Shown here: positions 6,700 through 15,800 of the stretch, in pieces
Numbering within the stretch: position 1 is the stretch's first letter
Layout of the letters: every line of letters starts with the position of its first letter
NCBI GenBank assembly: GCA_026387965.1
Contig: JAPLKR010000043.1
Location: 1 to 33,338, forward strand
From: Fusobacteriota bacterium
GTDB lineage: Bacteria > Fusobacteriota > Fusobacteriia > JAPLKR01
Length of the DNA: 33,338 bases
Reading direction: 5' to 3'
Position numbers and translations under genes: made by a program
The notes under the pieces: model-generated
Told to the model about the DNA's origin: nothing
Database searches by the model: none
The model's input: the letters and a program-made list of their open reading frames with translations, nothing else

Positions 6700-8163
6700 T
6701 TACTCATGATACGTATCAGTTTCAATGATAACACGCTTTAAAAATCCAGAGATTAAAAATCCAATTATGGCGATGATGATAGCAATCCCCCCAAAAGCGA
6801 AGAAGGCGTTAGCGTAGATTTGATTTGCAACAAAGAGAGATGCCCCTGTTGGAACGTTTGCAAGTCCTGCTAAATGACCAGAAATCATAACTCCGATTGA
6901 AGAACCAATTAAAAACCATGCTCCCATCATGATACCAAAAAGCCTTTGAGGTGCGATTTTTGCCACCACAGATACTCCTAAAGCACTTGTGTAAAGTTCA
7001 CCAATAACAAAAACGGCGATTCCTACAACTGCCCAAAGACTATTTACTTTATGTCCGTGAGAGAGGAATGCCCCTAGTCCGATAATGATAAATCCGATTC
7101 CAACAAGTGTAATTCCAAAAGGGAATTTTCTTGAGATATGCAAATCTTTTTTTCCAAGCTTTATAGAGATAGTTGAAATGATAGGTGCAAAAATAATGCA
7201 AAATACCGAGTCTAAGTTTGGATACATAATGGGTGAAATTGTAAAATGCCATCCTAGAATATCAAAATTTCGGTTGATACATTGGTTTGCAAATGTTTCG
7301 AGTGGCATAAGTAGTTGATAATAGAGCATAAAGAAAATCATTCCTAAAATGATGAAGATAAAAGCCGTAAGAGTACGTTTTCTCTCCGCTGGAGTTGCTG
7401 ACATCATATCTTTTCCCACGTAAGCTAGTAGTCCAATAACCGAAAGAACAAGAATAGCTATGTAAATTTCAGTGTGACCTGCTGCAATTCCTAGGATATA
7501 CCCCACAATGATGACTGCAATAATGGTAATAATTTTTTTTCCAAGGTGCGTTTTTTGTCTTCCTGCTTCTGATTCATGCTCAGGTTTAATCAGTTTTTGT
7601 CCAACGAGAATGATTATAATGGCTAAAATTCCAAAGAGAAAAGAGAGAAAGAAACACCCTCTAAACCCAAGTGCCATTACCAAAAAGGTTGGGATGAAAC
7701 CACCAATAAGTCCTCCAATATTAATAAACATGTAAAACAGAGTGAATCCTGCATCAATTCTAGGATCATTTTTTTGATAGCTACGACCAATTAAGTTTGC
7801 TGGAGATGTTTTGAAAAGTCCTACCCCAACAGCGATAAATCCCATTGAAACATATAGTATTGATAGATGGTCTGCAGAAGCAATTATAAAAAAACCAATT
7901 GTCTCCATAACGAGACCGAGAATGAGAGTATTTTTTATTCCAAGAATTTTATCTTGTAAATATCCCCCCAATGGCATTGTAAGGTAAGTGATTGAACCAA
8001 ATAGAGCAGATGCAACATAGGCCTCTTTGCTTGGTATATTGTAGAGTGTCATGACTGCAAGCGTTAATGAAAATGCAATAACGTAATACCCTAAACGCTC
8101 AAATAATGTTGAAAATGATGACAACCAAAAGACTCCTGGTTGCTTTTGTGAAGAAATTGACAT
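6700..8163 (-). CDS. POT-family (PTR2) proton-coupled oligopeptide transporter-like protein
   Basis: 487 residues with about 12-14 membrane helices, of MFS/POT type: di- and tripeptide uptake by proton symport across the inner membrane. Visible signatures are FERLGYY in helix 1 (residues 21-27, counterpart of ExxERFxYY), LGGYLQDKILG in the helix 2-3 loop, FTLFYMFINIGGLIGGF (the PTR2 FYxxINxG block) and GELYTSALGVSVVAKIAP late in the protein. The first Glu of the ExxER proton-coupling motif is Thr19, so coupling or substrate may differ from classical DtpT. Ribosome site GGGAGGA precedes the ATG at 8163. It stands alone, convergent with the methyltransferase. Peptide specificity is inferred from family. 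Confidence 0.88.
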   Translation of the reverse strand: MSISSQKQPGVFWLSSFSTLFERLGYYVIAFSLTLAVMTLYNIPSKEAYVASALFGSITYLTMPLGGYLQDKILGIKNTLILGLVMETIGFFIIASADHLSILYVSMGFIAVGVGLFKTSPANLIGRSYQKNDPRIDAGFTLFYMFINIGGLIGGFIPTFLVMALGFRGCFFLSFLFGILAIIIILVGQKLIKPEHESEAGRQKTHLGKKIITIIAVIIVGYILGIAAGHTEIYIAILVLSVIGLLAYVGKDMMSATPAERKRTLTAFIFIILGMIFFMLYYQLLMPLETFANQCINRNFDILGWHFTISPIMYPNLDSVFCIIFAPIISTISIKLGKKDLHISRKFPFGITLVGIGFIIIGLGAFLSHGHKVNSLWAVVGIAVFVIGELYTSALGVSVVAKIAPQRLFGIMMGAWFLIGSSIGVMISGHLAGLANVPTGASLFVANQIYANAFFAFGGIAIIIAIIGFLISGFLKRVIIETDTYHE

Positions 8164-8558
8164 GTGTCCTCCCTAAGATAATATGAATTTATAATAATAT
8201 GAAATTATTAATATGATGGAATAAAAAGTACGGTAATTAACAGTGTGAATAATGGATAAAACCGAGAATGCGGTTATTAGAAAATTTAGATGAATTTTTG
8301 TATTTGATATATAATATTTTTTTGAATTGCTATATTTTCTCAAAATAATTTTATCTGCAAATATCTGAGATTTCCCCGCATGCTAGAGCGGTTTCAAAAC
8401 AAACCTTGGCAATGTTGTCATTTCGCCCATCTTGGAGACATCTCGAATTTTACAGGGATAGATCTCTCGGCTTCGCTCGAGATGACATATTGAAAAATGT
8501 CCAGTTTTGTTTTTGATTTGTTATAGTGTTTGAGTGCTATTTAGTAAATAATAAGTTT
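8164..8558. other. Intergenic region with MITE-like repeat
   Basis: 395 bases without a gene, between the transporter 5' end and the mnmH 3' end. 8164-8380 is AT-rich and must hold the transporter promoter on the minus strand; I cannot place it firmly. A short CCG/CGG hairpin lies near 8262-8278. 8386-8530 is the first copy of the dispersed repeat described separately. No clear terminator follows mnmH unless the repeat hairpin acts as one. Confidence 0.6.
8396..8513. repeat. MITE-like palindromic repeat, copy 1
   Basis: 118 bp bounded by 8-bp terminal inverted repeats AAAACAAA (8396-8403) and TTTGTTTT (8506-8513). The core is two facing copies of the window's palindromic repeat: GTCATTTCG...GAGACATCTCG, then AGATCTCTCGG...CGAGATGAC, able to fold into a long hairpin. 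It is about 85% identical by eye to 10950-11067, in the same orientation, and similarity extends to about 8386-8530. It has no coding capacity, so it must be non-autonomous if mobile. Confidence 0.75.
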
Positions 8559-9662
8559 TTATAGTGAATTGAAAAAATTGAAAACTTCATTTTCGTTCCC
8601 TTTGAAGATGATTTTTTTAGTGGTATTGATTATTTGGTGGGCATACATTTTATCGTAGTATTCTGATAAGAGAATCTCAATCCAAAGTTTGTGATTTTCG
8701 ATGTTAGAACCAAATGATTGGACGTTACTAGTCGTATTAAAAAGAGCCACAATCTCTTGATAACGCTCCCCACCGAGGCGATTTTTAATTTTTTTGAAAC
8801 TTGTAAGGATATACTCCTCCCACGCTTTGAGTCCTTCGCTTTCACCAAGCTCTTTAGCGTAGTGTTTTTGAGAAAGAAGAACATACTCTTGGTAGGTAAT
8901 TTCAATTCGTTCTTTTAAAGGAGCCTCTAAAATAACCAGTTTTCCATTGGAAAAATACTCGAGAAATGCCTTCGGCATATAGGTTCTTCCAATATGTTTT
9001 CCCTCATCTTCCATAATGAGATACCTTGCTCCTGCTGCCTTTTTCTTGATGATCTCAGCCGCTAGCATATTTTCAAAATTAATCTGTGTAGGTTGAGGTT
9101 CTAGAAAATTCCCAAATGATGACCCTCTATGATGTGCGAGACCTTCTAAATCGATAGAATTTTCAAGTTTATTAAGTAAAATAGTCTTTCCTGAGCCCGT
9201 GTTGCCGCCTAGAATATAGAGGGGAATAGTTTGGACGTTTGAATCTAAACTTTCTAACATAAATTGTCTAAAAGTTTTGTAACCGCCTTCAATTCTAGGG
9301 ATCCATTTTCCTGTAGCTTCATATATCCATTCTTGGGCAATTTTAGAACGAAGTCCACCTCTAAAACAAAATATGACTGTAGTAGGATTATTTTCAATAA
9401 ATTCGACCCATTTGGAGACACGCTCACTTTTAACCGAACTGCTTACCAGTGAGTAACCAAGAGCAAGTGCCGCTTCTTTGCCCTTTTCTTTATAACAAAT
9501 ACCGACGTTATGTCGTTCTTCGGTGTTCATTAGGGGAAGGTTAACCGTATTTTCAAATGAACCCTCATCAAACTCTATGGGCGCACGTACATCAATAAGA
9601 GGGGTGTTTTCTGTAATGATTTTAAAAAAATTAGAAATTAATTTGTGAGGATTTTCAGACAT
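8559..9662 (-). CDS. mnmH: tRNA 2-selenouridine synthase
   Basis: 367 residues (E. coli MnmH 364). It replaces sulfur by selenium in 2-thiouridine at wobble position 34 of Lys, Glu and Gln tRNAs, using selenophosphate, through a geranylated intermediate. The N-terminal rhodanese domain begins with LIDVRAPIEFDEG and has its catalytic cysteine in CFRGG (Cys99). A P-loop domain follows with GGNTGSGKT (residues 152-160). EGGYKTFRQF and the HHRGSSFG segment are family hallmarks. Its ATG directly abuts the selD TAA with no spacer, and its ribosome site AAGGTGG lies inside selD, so the two are translationally coupled. The gene is complete. Confidence 0.96.
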   Translation of the reverse strand: MSENPHKLISNFFKIITENTPLIDVRAPIEFDEGSFENTVNLPLMNTEERHNVGICYKEKGKEAALALGYSLVSSSVKSERVSKWVEFIENNPTTVIFCFRGGLRSKIAQEWIYEATGKWIPRIEGGYKTFRQFMLESLDSNVQTIPLYILGGNTGSGKTILLNKLENSIDLEGLAHHRGSSFGNFLEPQPTQINFENMLAAEIIKKKAAGARYLIMEDEGKHIGRTYMPKAFLEYFSNGKLVILEAPLKERIEITYQEYVLLSQKHYAKELGESEGLKAWEEYILTSFKKIKNRLGGERYQEIVALFNTTSNVQSFGSNIENHKLWIEILLSEYYDKMYAHQIINTTKKIIFKGNENEVFNFFNSL

Positions 9663-10700
9663 TTATACCACCTTAATCCATTTCTCTTTAGAAAATTCGG
9701 GTGTAGTATAGCCAATAGAATCGAGTATTAGGCCTTGAGAGGTGCAAAGAGACTTGAAAGCTTCAACGGAGTCGTTTCTTACTATGGCAAGAAGACCCCC
9801 TGATGTTTGGGCATCACAGAGAATAATCTCTTGTTCTTCACTGAATAGCTCGACTTTATGACCGTAATCCCTAAAATTATTACGAGTTCCACCAGGAATG
9901 CATCCAAGGGCGATATATTTACGCACATTTTTAAGAAGTGGTATTTTTGCATAATCGATAACCGCATTAATGTGACTGCTTTCGCAAATCTCAAGCAGGT
10001 GTCCTAAAAATCCAAACCCTGTGACGTCAGTAAGTGCCGTTACGCCAGGTAGAGCTGAAATTTCTCCGCCTATTTTATTCATGGTACACATGGCATCGAC
10101 AGCTGCATCGATATCATTACCTTCAATTTTGTCTTGTTTTTGTGCGGTTGTTAAAATGCCGATTCCAAGAGGTTTGGTTAAAAATATCTCACATCCTTCG
10201 GTAGCATCACAATTTTTTTTAAGTCTTGAATTTTCGACAATACCTGTCACAGCAAGTCCAAATATTGGCTCCAGGGAGTCAATAGAATGACCACCCGCAA
10301 GGGGAATTCCTGCTTCTTCACAGGCAGCACGGCCCCCTTCAATAACTTCTCTACCAACACTTTCAGGAAGAAGTTTGATGGGCCAACCAAATATTGCTAT
10401 AGCCATTAAAGGCTTTCCACCCATGGCATAGATGTCACTAATCGCATTGGTTGCTGCAATTTTACCAAAAGTAAAAGGATCGTCTACAATGGGCATAAAA
10501 AAATCTGTAGTGCTGAGTACACTTGTTCCATTACCAAGATCGAATGCGGCTGCATCATCTTTAGTATTATTTCCAACTAAAAGTTCAGGAAAGTGTACTT
10601 GAGGTCTTGCGCTTTTTAAGATCTTTTCCAATTTGTGTGGGGAAAGTTTGCATCCACACCCTGCACCGTGACTATATTGTGTTAGTTTTACATCTGTCAT
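9663..10700 (-). CDS. selD: Selenophosphate synthetase (selenide, water dikinase)
   Basis: 345 residues, close to the E. coli enzyme (347). It makes selenophosphate from selenide and ATP. The N-terminal active loop LTQYSHGAGCGCK is intact: Cys15 and Lys18 correspond to E. coli Cys17 and Lys20, so this is the cysteine (not selenocysteine) form. Other conserved blocks are STTDFFMPIVDDP, AATNAISDIYAMGGKP, AGGHSID, TDVTGFGFLGHL and DAQTSGGLL. Ribosome site AAAGGAG precedes the ATG. First gene of selD-mnmH; selenium here is committed at least to tRNA selenouridine. No selA/selB/selC appears in the window, so selenoprotein synthesis cannot be judged. Confidence 0.97.
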   Translation of the reverse strand: MTDVKLTQYSHGAGCGCKLSPHKLEKILKSARPQVHFPELLVGNNTKDDAAAFDLGNGTSVLSTTDFFMPIVDDPFTFGKIAATNAISDIYAMGGKPLMAIAIFGWPIKLLPESVGREVIEGGRAACEEAGIPLAGGHSIDSLEPIFGLAVTGIVENSRLKKNCDATEGCEIFLTKPLGIGILTTAQKQDKIEGNDIDAAVDAMCTMNKIGGEISALPGVTALTDVTGFGFLGHLLEICESSHINAVIDYAKIPLLKNVRKYIALGCIPGGTRNNFRDYGHKVELFSEEQEIILCDAQTSGGLLAIVRNDSVEAFKSLCTSQGLILDSIGYTTPEFSKEKWIKVV

Positions 10701-10949
10701 AATTTCTCCTTTAAGTTTTGATTTTTATAATGTGTTATAAATGAAAGAGTGAGGAAAAATAACCATCAATAGTTTTGTAAACTGAAAATGCATTTCCATT
10801 TTTCCGAACGCTTTTTTCATAAAATTTTCGGGATTCTGGAAATCACAATTTTCATTATGATGTTTATTGAATCAATATCTTTATGCATAAAGCAAGATTT
10901 AAGTCGAGTACAATAATTCAAAATCAGTGTACCAAAATAGAACAGTTTT

Positions 10950-11067
10950 AAAACAAACCTTGACAATGTTCTCATGCCGTCCAACGCGGAGACATCTCGA
11001 ATTTTACAGGAATAGATCTCTCGGCTTCGCTCAGGGTGACATATTGCAAAGCATCCAGTTTTGTTTT
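10950..11067. repeat. MITE-like palindromic repeat, copy 2
   Basis: 118 bp, the same length and orientation as copy 1, with the same terminal inverted repeats (10950-10957 and 11060-11067). Differences cluster in the forward half-core (CATTTCGCCCATCTTGG against CATGCCGTCCAACGCGG); the segment GGAGACATCTCGAATTTTAC is identical. Similarity extends to about 10940-11086. Copies 1 and 2 bracket selD-mnmH as direct repeats about 2.55 kb apart. Confidence 0.75.
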
Positions 11068-11314
11068 TTGCTTTGCTATAGTATGATCTAAGATAACTTT
11101 TTTGGAGGGAAATATCCATTTGTACAAAGAGTGGCAAAATATATGGATAAATAACCATTATTTGAGAGACGTATTAAAGGGTTTATATATTGAATAAAAT
11201 GAAAATTCCAACATTATTATATCATATTTTTGCGCATGCTACGACTTATTTATTAAAGTTTTTGTATCATAAATTTTAAAAAAATAGGGGATAATTTCAA
11301 TATTTATAAAACAC

Positions 11315-11343
11315 TTTCAATGTTGCTTAAATTTTGGTAAAAT
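11315..11343 (+). promoter_or_regulatory. Promoter of the VUT-radical SAM operon
   Basis: TTTCAA (11315-11320), a 17-bp spacer ending TTGG, and TAAAAT (11338-11343), 35 bases before ATG 11379. Confidence 0.45.
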
Positions 11344-11378
11344 ATAGTGTAAAATATAAAAAAGTGAAAGGTTAGAAA

Positions 11379-12089
11379 ATGTTTGGACAAAATGAAATAT
11401 TAACAGTATTAGAAATTATGATTAATTTCGTTGCGATCATGTTAATCTACCGTTATTTTGGCAAACTTGCTTTAGTGGTATGGGTCTCTGTGGCTCTAAT
11501 TATGGCAAACTTGCAAGTGGGGATACTGATTTCAACCTTTGGGATGAGCGCAACTCTTGGAAATGTGGCCTATGCTTCCACTTATCTAGCTACGGATATT
11601 TTGAATGAGAACTACGGTCCTAAAGTGGCTCGGAGAGCTGTATTAATAGCCTTTTTCATTCTCATTATCTTTATTTTAACCATGAATTTTTGTTTTATGT
11701 TTGATACTAGTAACAATATGGCGCCGTTTAAAGCTGTGTTTACACCACTTTTTAGATATCTTGTAGCGAGTTTGATTGCATATTTTGTATCAGAAAATAC
11801 GGATATATTGATATATGGATTCTTTAAAAAAAGAAATCCGAGTTTTAAATTGATTTGGTTTAGATGCAATCTTAGTCCTATTTTCTCAGAACTTCTGGAT
11901 ACGACTATTTTTTCACTGATTGCATTTTGGGGTGTATTTTCACTACCTGTGATGATATCGATTAGTTTATCGACGTATCTTATAAAAGTGATCACATCCA
12001 TGTGTGACACACCGTTAGTGTATTTGGCAAAATATTGGAAATTAAAAGGAAAAATCGATGGCATTGATGCAGAGATACATAGTGATTAA
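11379..12089 (+). CDS. VUT (YhhQ/DUF165) family transporter, candidate queuosine-precursor importer
   Basis: 236 residues with about six membrane helices. Family hallmarks are the segment ASTYLATDILNENYGPKVARRA after helix 2 to 3 (compare NxLxExYGxxxA in YhhQ-type proteins) and SELLDTTIFSLIAFWGVF near the fourth to fifth helix. Characterised YhhQ proteins import preQ0/preQ1 or queuine for tRNA queuosine synthesis. Its 3' end overlaps the downstream radical SAM gene by 32 bases, so they are co-transcribed and probably coupled. The weak ribosome site AAAGG lies before ATG 11379. Family is secure; substrate is inferred from the family and from its neighbour. Confidence 0.85.
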   Translation: MFGQNEILTVLEIMINFVAIMLIYRYFGKLALVVWVSVALIMANLQVGILISTFGMSATLGNVAYASTYLATDILNENYGPKVARRAVLIAFFILIIFILTMNFCFMFDTSNNMAPFKAVFTPLFRYLVASLIAYFVSENTDILIYGFFKKRNPSFKLIWFRCNLSPIFSELLDTTIFSLIAFWGVFSLPVMISISLSTYLIKVITSMCDTPLVYLAKYWKLKGKIDGIDAEIHSD

Positions 12090-12774
12090 TAAGCAAAAAA
12101 ATATTATCAATGGCGAAAAACGTGAAATGGTTCTTTTAAGAGGTAAACCTTGCAGTTATGGAAAATGCGCATTTTGCGATTATCATTTAGATAATGTTGG
12201 GCATACCTTAGAAGAGATTATCCTGTTTAACAGAGACGTTTTATCTCACGTAACTGGGGAATTTGGCGTTTTAGAAGTGATCAATTCTGGATCTATTTTT
12301 GAAATTCCAGAGGAGAGCCTGAATGAAATTTTTGAGATTTGTAAAAAGAAGAAAATACATAAAATTTATTTTGAAGCCTTTATAACCTATAAAGAGCAGC
12401 TTGAAAAGATTAAAGAAAAATTTTCAGAAATTTCTACTAAGGTGAAATTCAGACTGGGAGTGGAGAGCTTTTCTGAGAATTTTAGAATCAATGTTTTAAG
12501 AAAAGGCATTCTGAATACGGATATTTTAGCCTACGCGTCCCAATATGAAAGCGCATGTCTTCTAGTTGGCGTAGAAGGACAAACGCGTGAGATGGTGATA
12601 AGTGATATTGAGGAAGCAAAAAAGCATTTTAATAAAATCACTTTGAATGTGTTTTCAGCAAATACTACAGAGATAAAAGAAAATAGAGCGTTAAAAGAGT
12701 GGTTTTATGCGTATTCAAAAGAACTTAGAGGTGAAAAACAGATAGAAGTATTTTTAGATAACGATATTTTTTAA
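12058..12774 (+). CDS. Radical SAM protein, candidate queuosine lyase (QueL-like)
   Basis: 238 residues. The Fe-S cluster motif is C32-x4-C37-x2-C40 (PCSYGKCAFCDYH), one residue longer than the canonical CX3CX2C spacing. A SAM-site-like segment LEVINSGSIFE follows, and FRLGVESF resembles the later barrel strand. It overlaps the VUT transporter gene by 32 bases. QueL enzymes, described from queuine-salvaging gut bacteria, are radical SAM proteins that release the base queuine from queuosine or its monophosphate and are linked with YhhQ-family transporters. That makes QueL the best guess, from context and size. The start is ATG 12058, with AAAAGGA 7 bases upstream; ATG 12067 is an alternative. 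The exact reaction is not proven by sequence. Confidence 0.7.
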   Translation: MALMQRYIVINKQKNIINGEKREMVLLRGKPCSYGKCAFCDYHLDNVGHTLEEIILFNRDVLSHVTGEFGVLEVINSGSIFEIPEESLNEIFEICKKKKIHKIYFEAFITYKEQLEKIKEKFSEISTKVKFRLGVESFSENFRINVLRKGILNTDILAYASQYESACLLVGVEGQTREMVISDIEEAKKHFNKITLNVFSANTTEIKENRALKEWFYAYSKELRGEKQIEVFLDNDIF

Positions 12775-12807
12775 GATATATGACGGTATAAATAAAAGAG
12801 GTCAATT

Positions 12808-15800
12808 ATGGAGAAAGTCATTATTAACCCAGATAAGGATTTACTTAAAAATATGAGTATTTTCTATCTGGAAATTTCAGAATTAGAGATTCAGAAGTAT
12901 AGACATAAGCTGATTGTACGTCTAAGTGTCAGCTGCTACAATGGGCTTAAAGAGGTGGAACCTCTCAAAAGCAAATTAGTAGAAAAATTTGGCAAAAAAT
13001 TGAACATTCAATTTGATATGAGTTATAAAGAGGGCGTTTTTCAGGAAGATAGGATTGAAAATATTTTAGATTATATTATAACAAGTCTTGAAAAAAATTC
13101 CTATATCGTAAAGGCTTTTTTAGGTTTGGAAACGTATCGAATTGATAGAACCAACTGTACGGTAGGGATTCAAGTTAAGCACCCTATGGCAAAAGAGCAG
13201 CTGGAGCAAAGTAATATCCCAAGAGCTCTCGAAGAAGAGCTCTCTAAAATACTTCACAGAAAGTATAAAATATACTTTTTGTGTGGAGATTTTTCAGATG
13301 TAGAAGAGGCTATGGACCTTGAAAGTGAGCGTGTGCTTGCTGCCATTTCTAAAGAAAATGATACCCAATCAGCTAGTGTTCGTGCTGAGAAAAAAGAGGG
13401 TGGCGATACTTTTCAACCTTCAAGCGATGGGGATTTTTCAAAATATCAAGGACGTTCGCTTTTTTTTGTCTCTAAAAAAGATTTTGGCGAGATACTCGGA
13501 AAGAAAATCGATGAAGAGGCGATGGAGATCGCCACACTGTTTTCTAAAACGCTAGAAGAAGTCGTGGTATTTGAAGGAAAGGTATTTGGAATAGAGTTTA
13601 AGACGACGAAAAGTGGAAAAACTTTGATGATTGGAAATATTACCGATGGGCAGTCGGCTGTTTCGATAAAATCTTTTATGGATAAACCATGCGAGCTTAA
13701 AAATGGCGCGTATGTTAAAATTAAAGGCAAAAAAAATATCGATACTTTTGAAAAGAATAAAATTACACGCGAGGGTGAGCACTCTGTGTTTGTTCAAGCT
13801 ATTAATGCTATAGAGGCGCCTGAAAAAATTGAGAGAATGGACAGTTCAGCGGAAAAACGTGTTGAGCTACACCTTCATACTAAAATGTCTGAGCTTGATT
13901 CCGTTATTGAAGTCTATGATATTATTGACCGTGCTGCAAAATGGGGACATAAAGGGGTGGCGATTACCGACCATGGCGTTGCATATGGCTTTCCAACAGC
14001 ATTTAACTATGCAAAGAAAAACTACCCGGATTTCAAGGTTATTCTTGGGATAGAAGCCTATGTGGTAAATGATGACACAACGATGGTCCTCAATGCGCGA
14101 AGCACCTATCTTGAGAGTGAGACCTATGTAGTGTTTGATATTGAGACAACAGGGTTTAATCCAATTGAAGAGTATATTATTGAAATTGGTGCCGTTAAAA
14201 TTAATCGGGGTAAAGTGATTGAACGGTTCAATGAATTTGTAAAGCCAGGTAAGGATATACCACATGAGATCACAAATCTTACGGGGATTACATCAGAAAT
14301 GGTTGGAAATGCGTTAACGATTGAGTTAGTACTGCCTCAATTTTTAGAATTTGCTTCTGACTGTGTTCTTATTGCGCATAATGCGAATTTTGATATGAGC
14401 TTTATTAAAGAAAAGGCAAGTCGCTATCTAAAAAGAGAGGTGTTAAATCCCGTCATCGATACGTTGCAGTGGAGTAGAAATATCAATAAAGAGCTGAGAA
14501 AACACAATTTGAAAGCCCTTGCAGCCCACTATAAGGTATCGCTTGAAAATCATCATAGAGCTTCTGATGATGCAGAGGCAACGGGGGAAATTTTTCAAAA
14601 GATGCTCAACCAGTTAGCGGTTAAAGATGTTCATAAGCTTGATGAGATTGATAATGCTTTTGAGACCAATATCAGTGCAATGCGTCCCAATCATATGGTG
14701 ATACTCGTTCAAAATCGTGAGGGGTTGAGAAACCTCTATGAACTTATTTCAAAGTCTCATATTGAGCACTTCCATAGAACGCCAAAAATTCCAAAATCTC
14801 TTTTGATGAAGATGCGAAGCGGTCTTATCTTAGGCTCAGCGTGCTCAAGTGGAGAGCTGATTCAGACGTATTTGAAAAACAGGGATATGGAAGAGTTGAA
14901 AAGAGTTGCTAAGCAATTTGACTATCTCGAGATACAAGCGGATGGCAATAATAATTATCTTCTTACCAGTAATGCTCTGAGCTCTGTTGAAGAGATTCAT
15001 GCGATGAATAAGGTAATTGTTGATATTGGGCGAGAGCTTGAAATTCCTGTTGTCGCAACAGGGGATGCCCACTATCTCAACCCAGAGGATAAAATATTTA
15101 GAGATATTCTACTTTGGGGTAAAGGAATGAAGGATATTGAGTTTGATGAGAAAATTTATTTTAAAACCACTGAAGAAATGCTTGCGGAGTTTTCATACTT
15201 AAGTGAAAAAGATCAGAAATCAGTCGTGATAGAGAATCCTTCAAAAATCTTTGATTTAATTGAAGTGGTTCCCCCTATTCCAAAAGGGTTTTATCCACCA
15301 AAAATTGAAGGTGCTGAAGAACAAGTACGTGAGATGACGATCATAAAAGCGAAAGAGATATATGGCGATCCGATCCCAGAGCATATTTTAGTGAGAATCG
15401 AAAGAGAGCTTCAAGCTATCATTGGAAATGGATTTTCAGTGCTCTATCTTATTGCGCATAAACTGGTGAAAAAATCACTTGATGCAGGGTATATCGTAGG
15501 CTCGCGTGGATCGGTCGGCTCCTCAATTGTAGCATATATGATGAATATTACTGAAGTAAATGCGCTCTATCCACACTATATTTGCAAGTCATGTAAGTAT
15601 AGTGAATTTTTAGAAGTTGAGGGTAGCGGAGTGGATCTTCCTGCAAAAGAGTGTCCAAAATGCGGGCAACCGCTAAAGCGTGATGGTCACTCTATACCCT
15701 TCGAAGTATTTATGGGATTTGATGGGGATAAAGTTCCTGATATTGATTTAAACTTTTCTGGTGAGTATCAAGCAACCATTCACCGCTATACGGAAGAATT

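Larger units (their letters stand above)
10701..11378. other. Intergenic region between selD and the VUT transporter, with repeat copy 2
   Basis: 678 bases between divergent genes. It contains AT-rich sequence upstream of selD (minus-strand promoter not placed), the second 118-bp repeat (10950-11067), and the promoter of the VUT gene (11315-11343). A 113-codon minus-strand frame (10817-11158) runs through the repeat and is not considered a gene. I saw no preQ1-type riboswitch before the transporter. Confidence 0.6.

Noticed and set aside
10817-11158. 113-codon minus-strand ORF (contains CHPERSREIYS)
   Set aside because: It is created by readthrough of the palindromic repeat; no ribosome site and no coding character outside it.
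11160-11378. preQ1 riboswitch before the VUT transporter
   Set aside because: No preQ1-I or preQ1-II type stem with the conserved A-rich tail was found by eye.
13867-14265. 132-codon minus-strand ORF within polC, and other antisense frames of 60-150 codons
   Set aside because: They lie wholly opposite strongly conserved coding regions and lack start signals.
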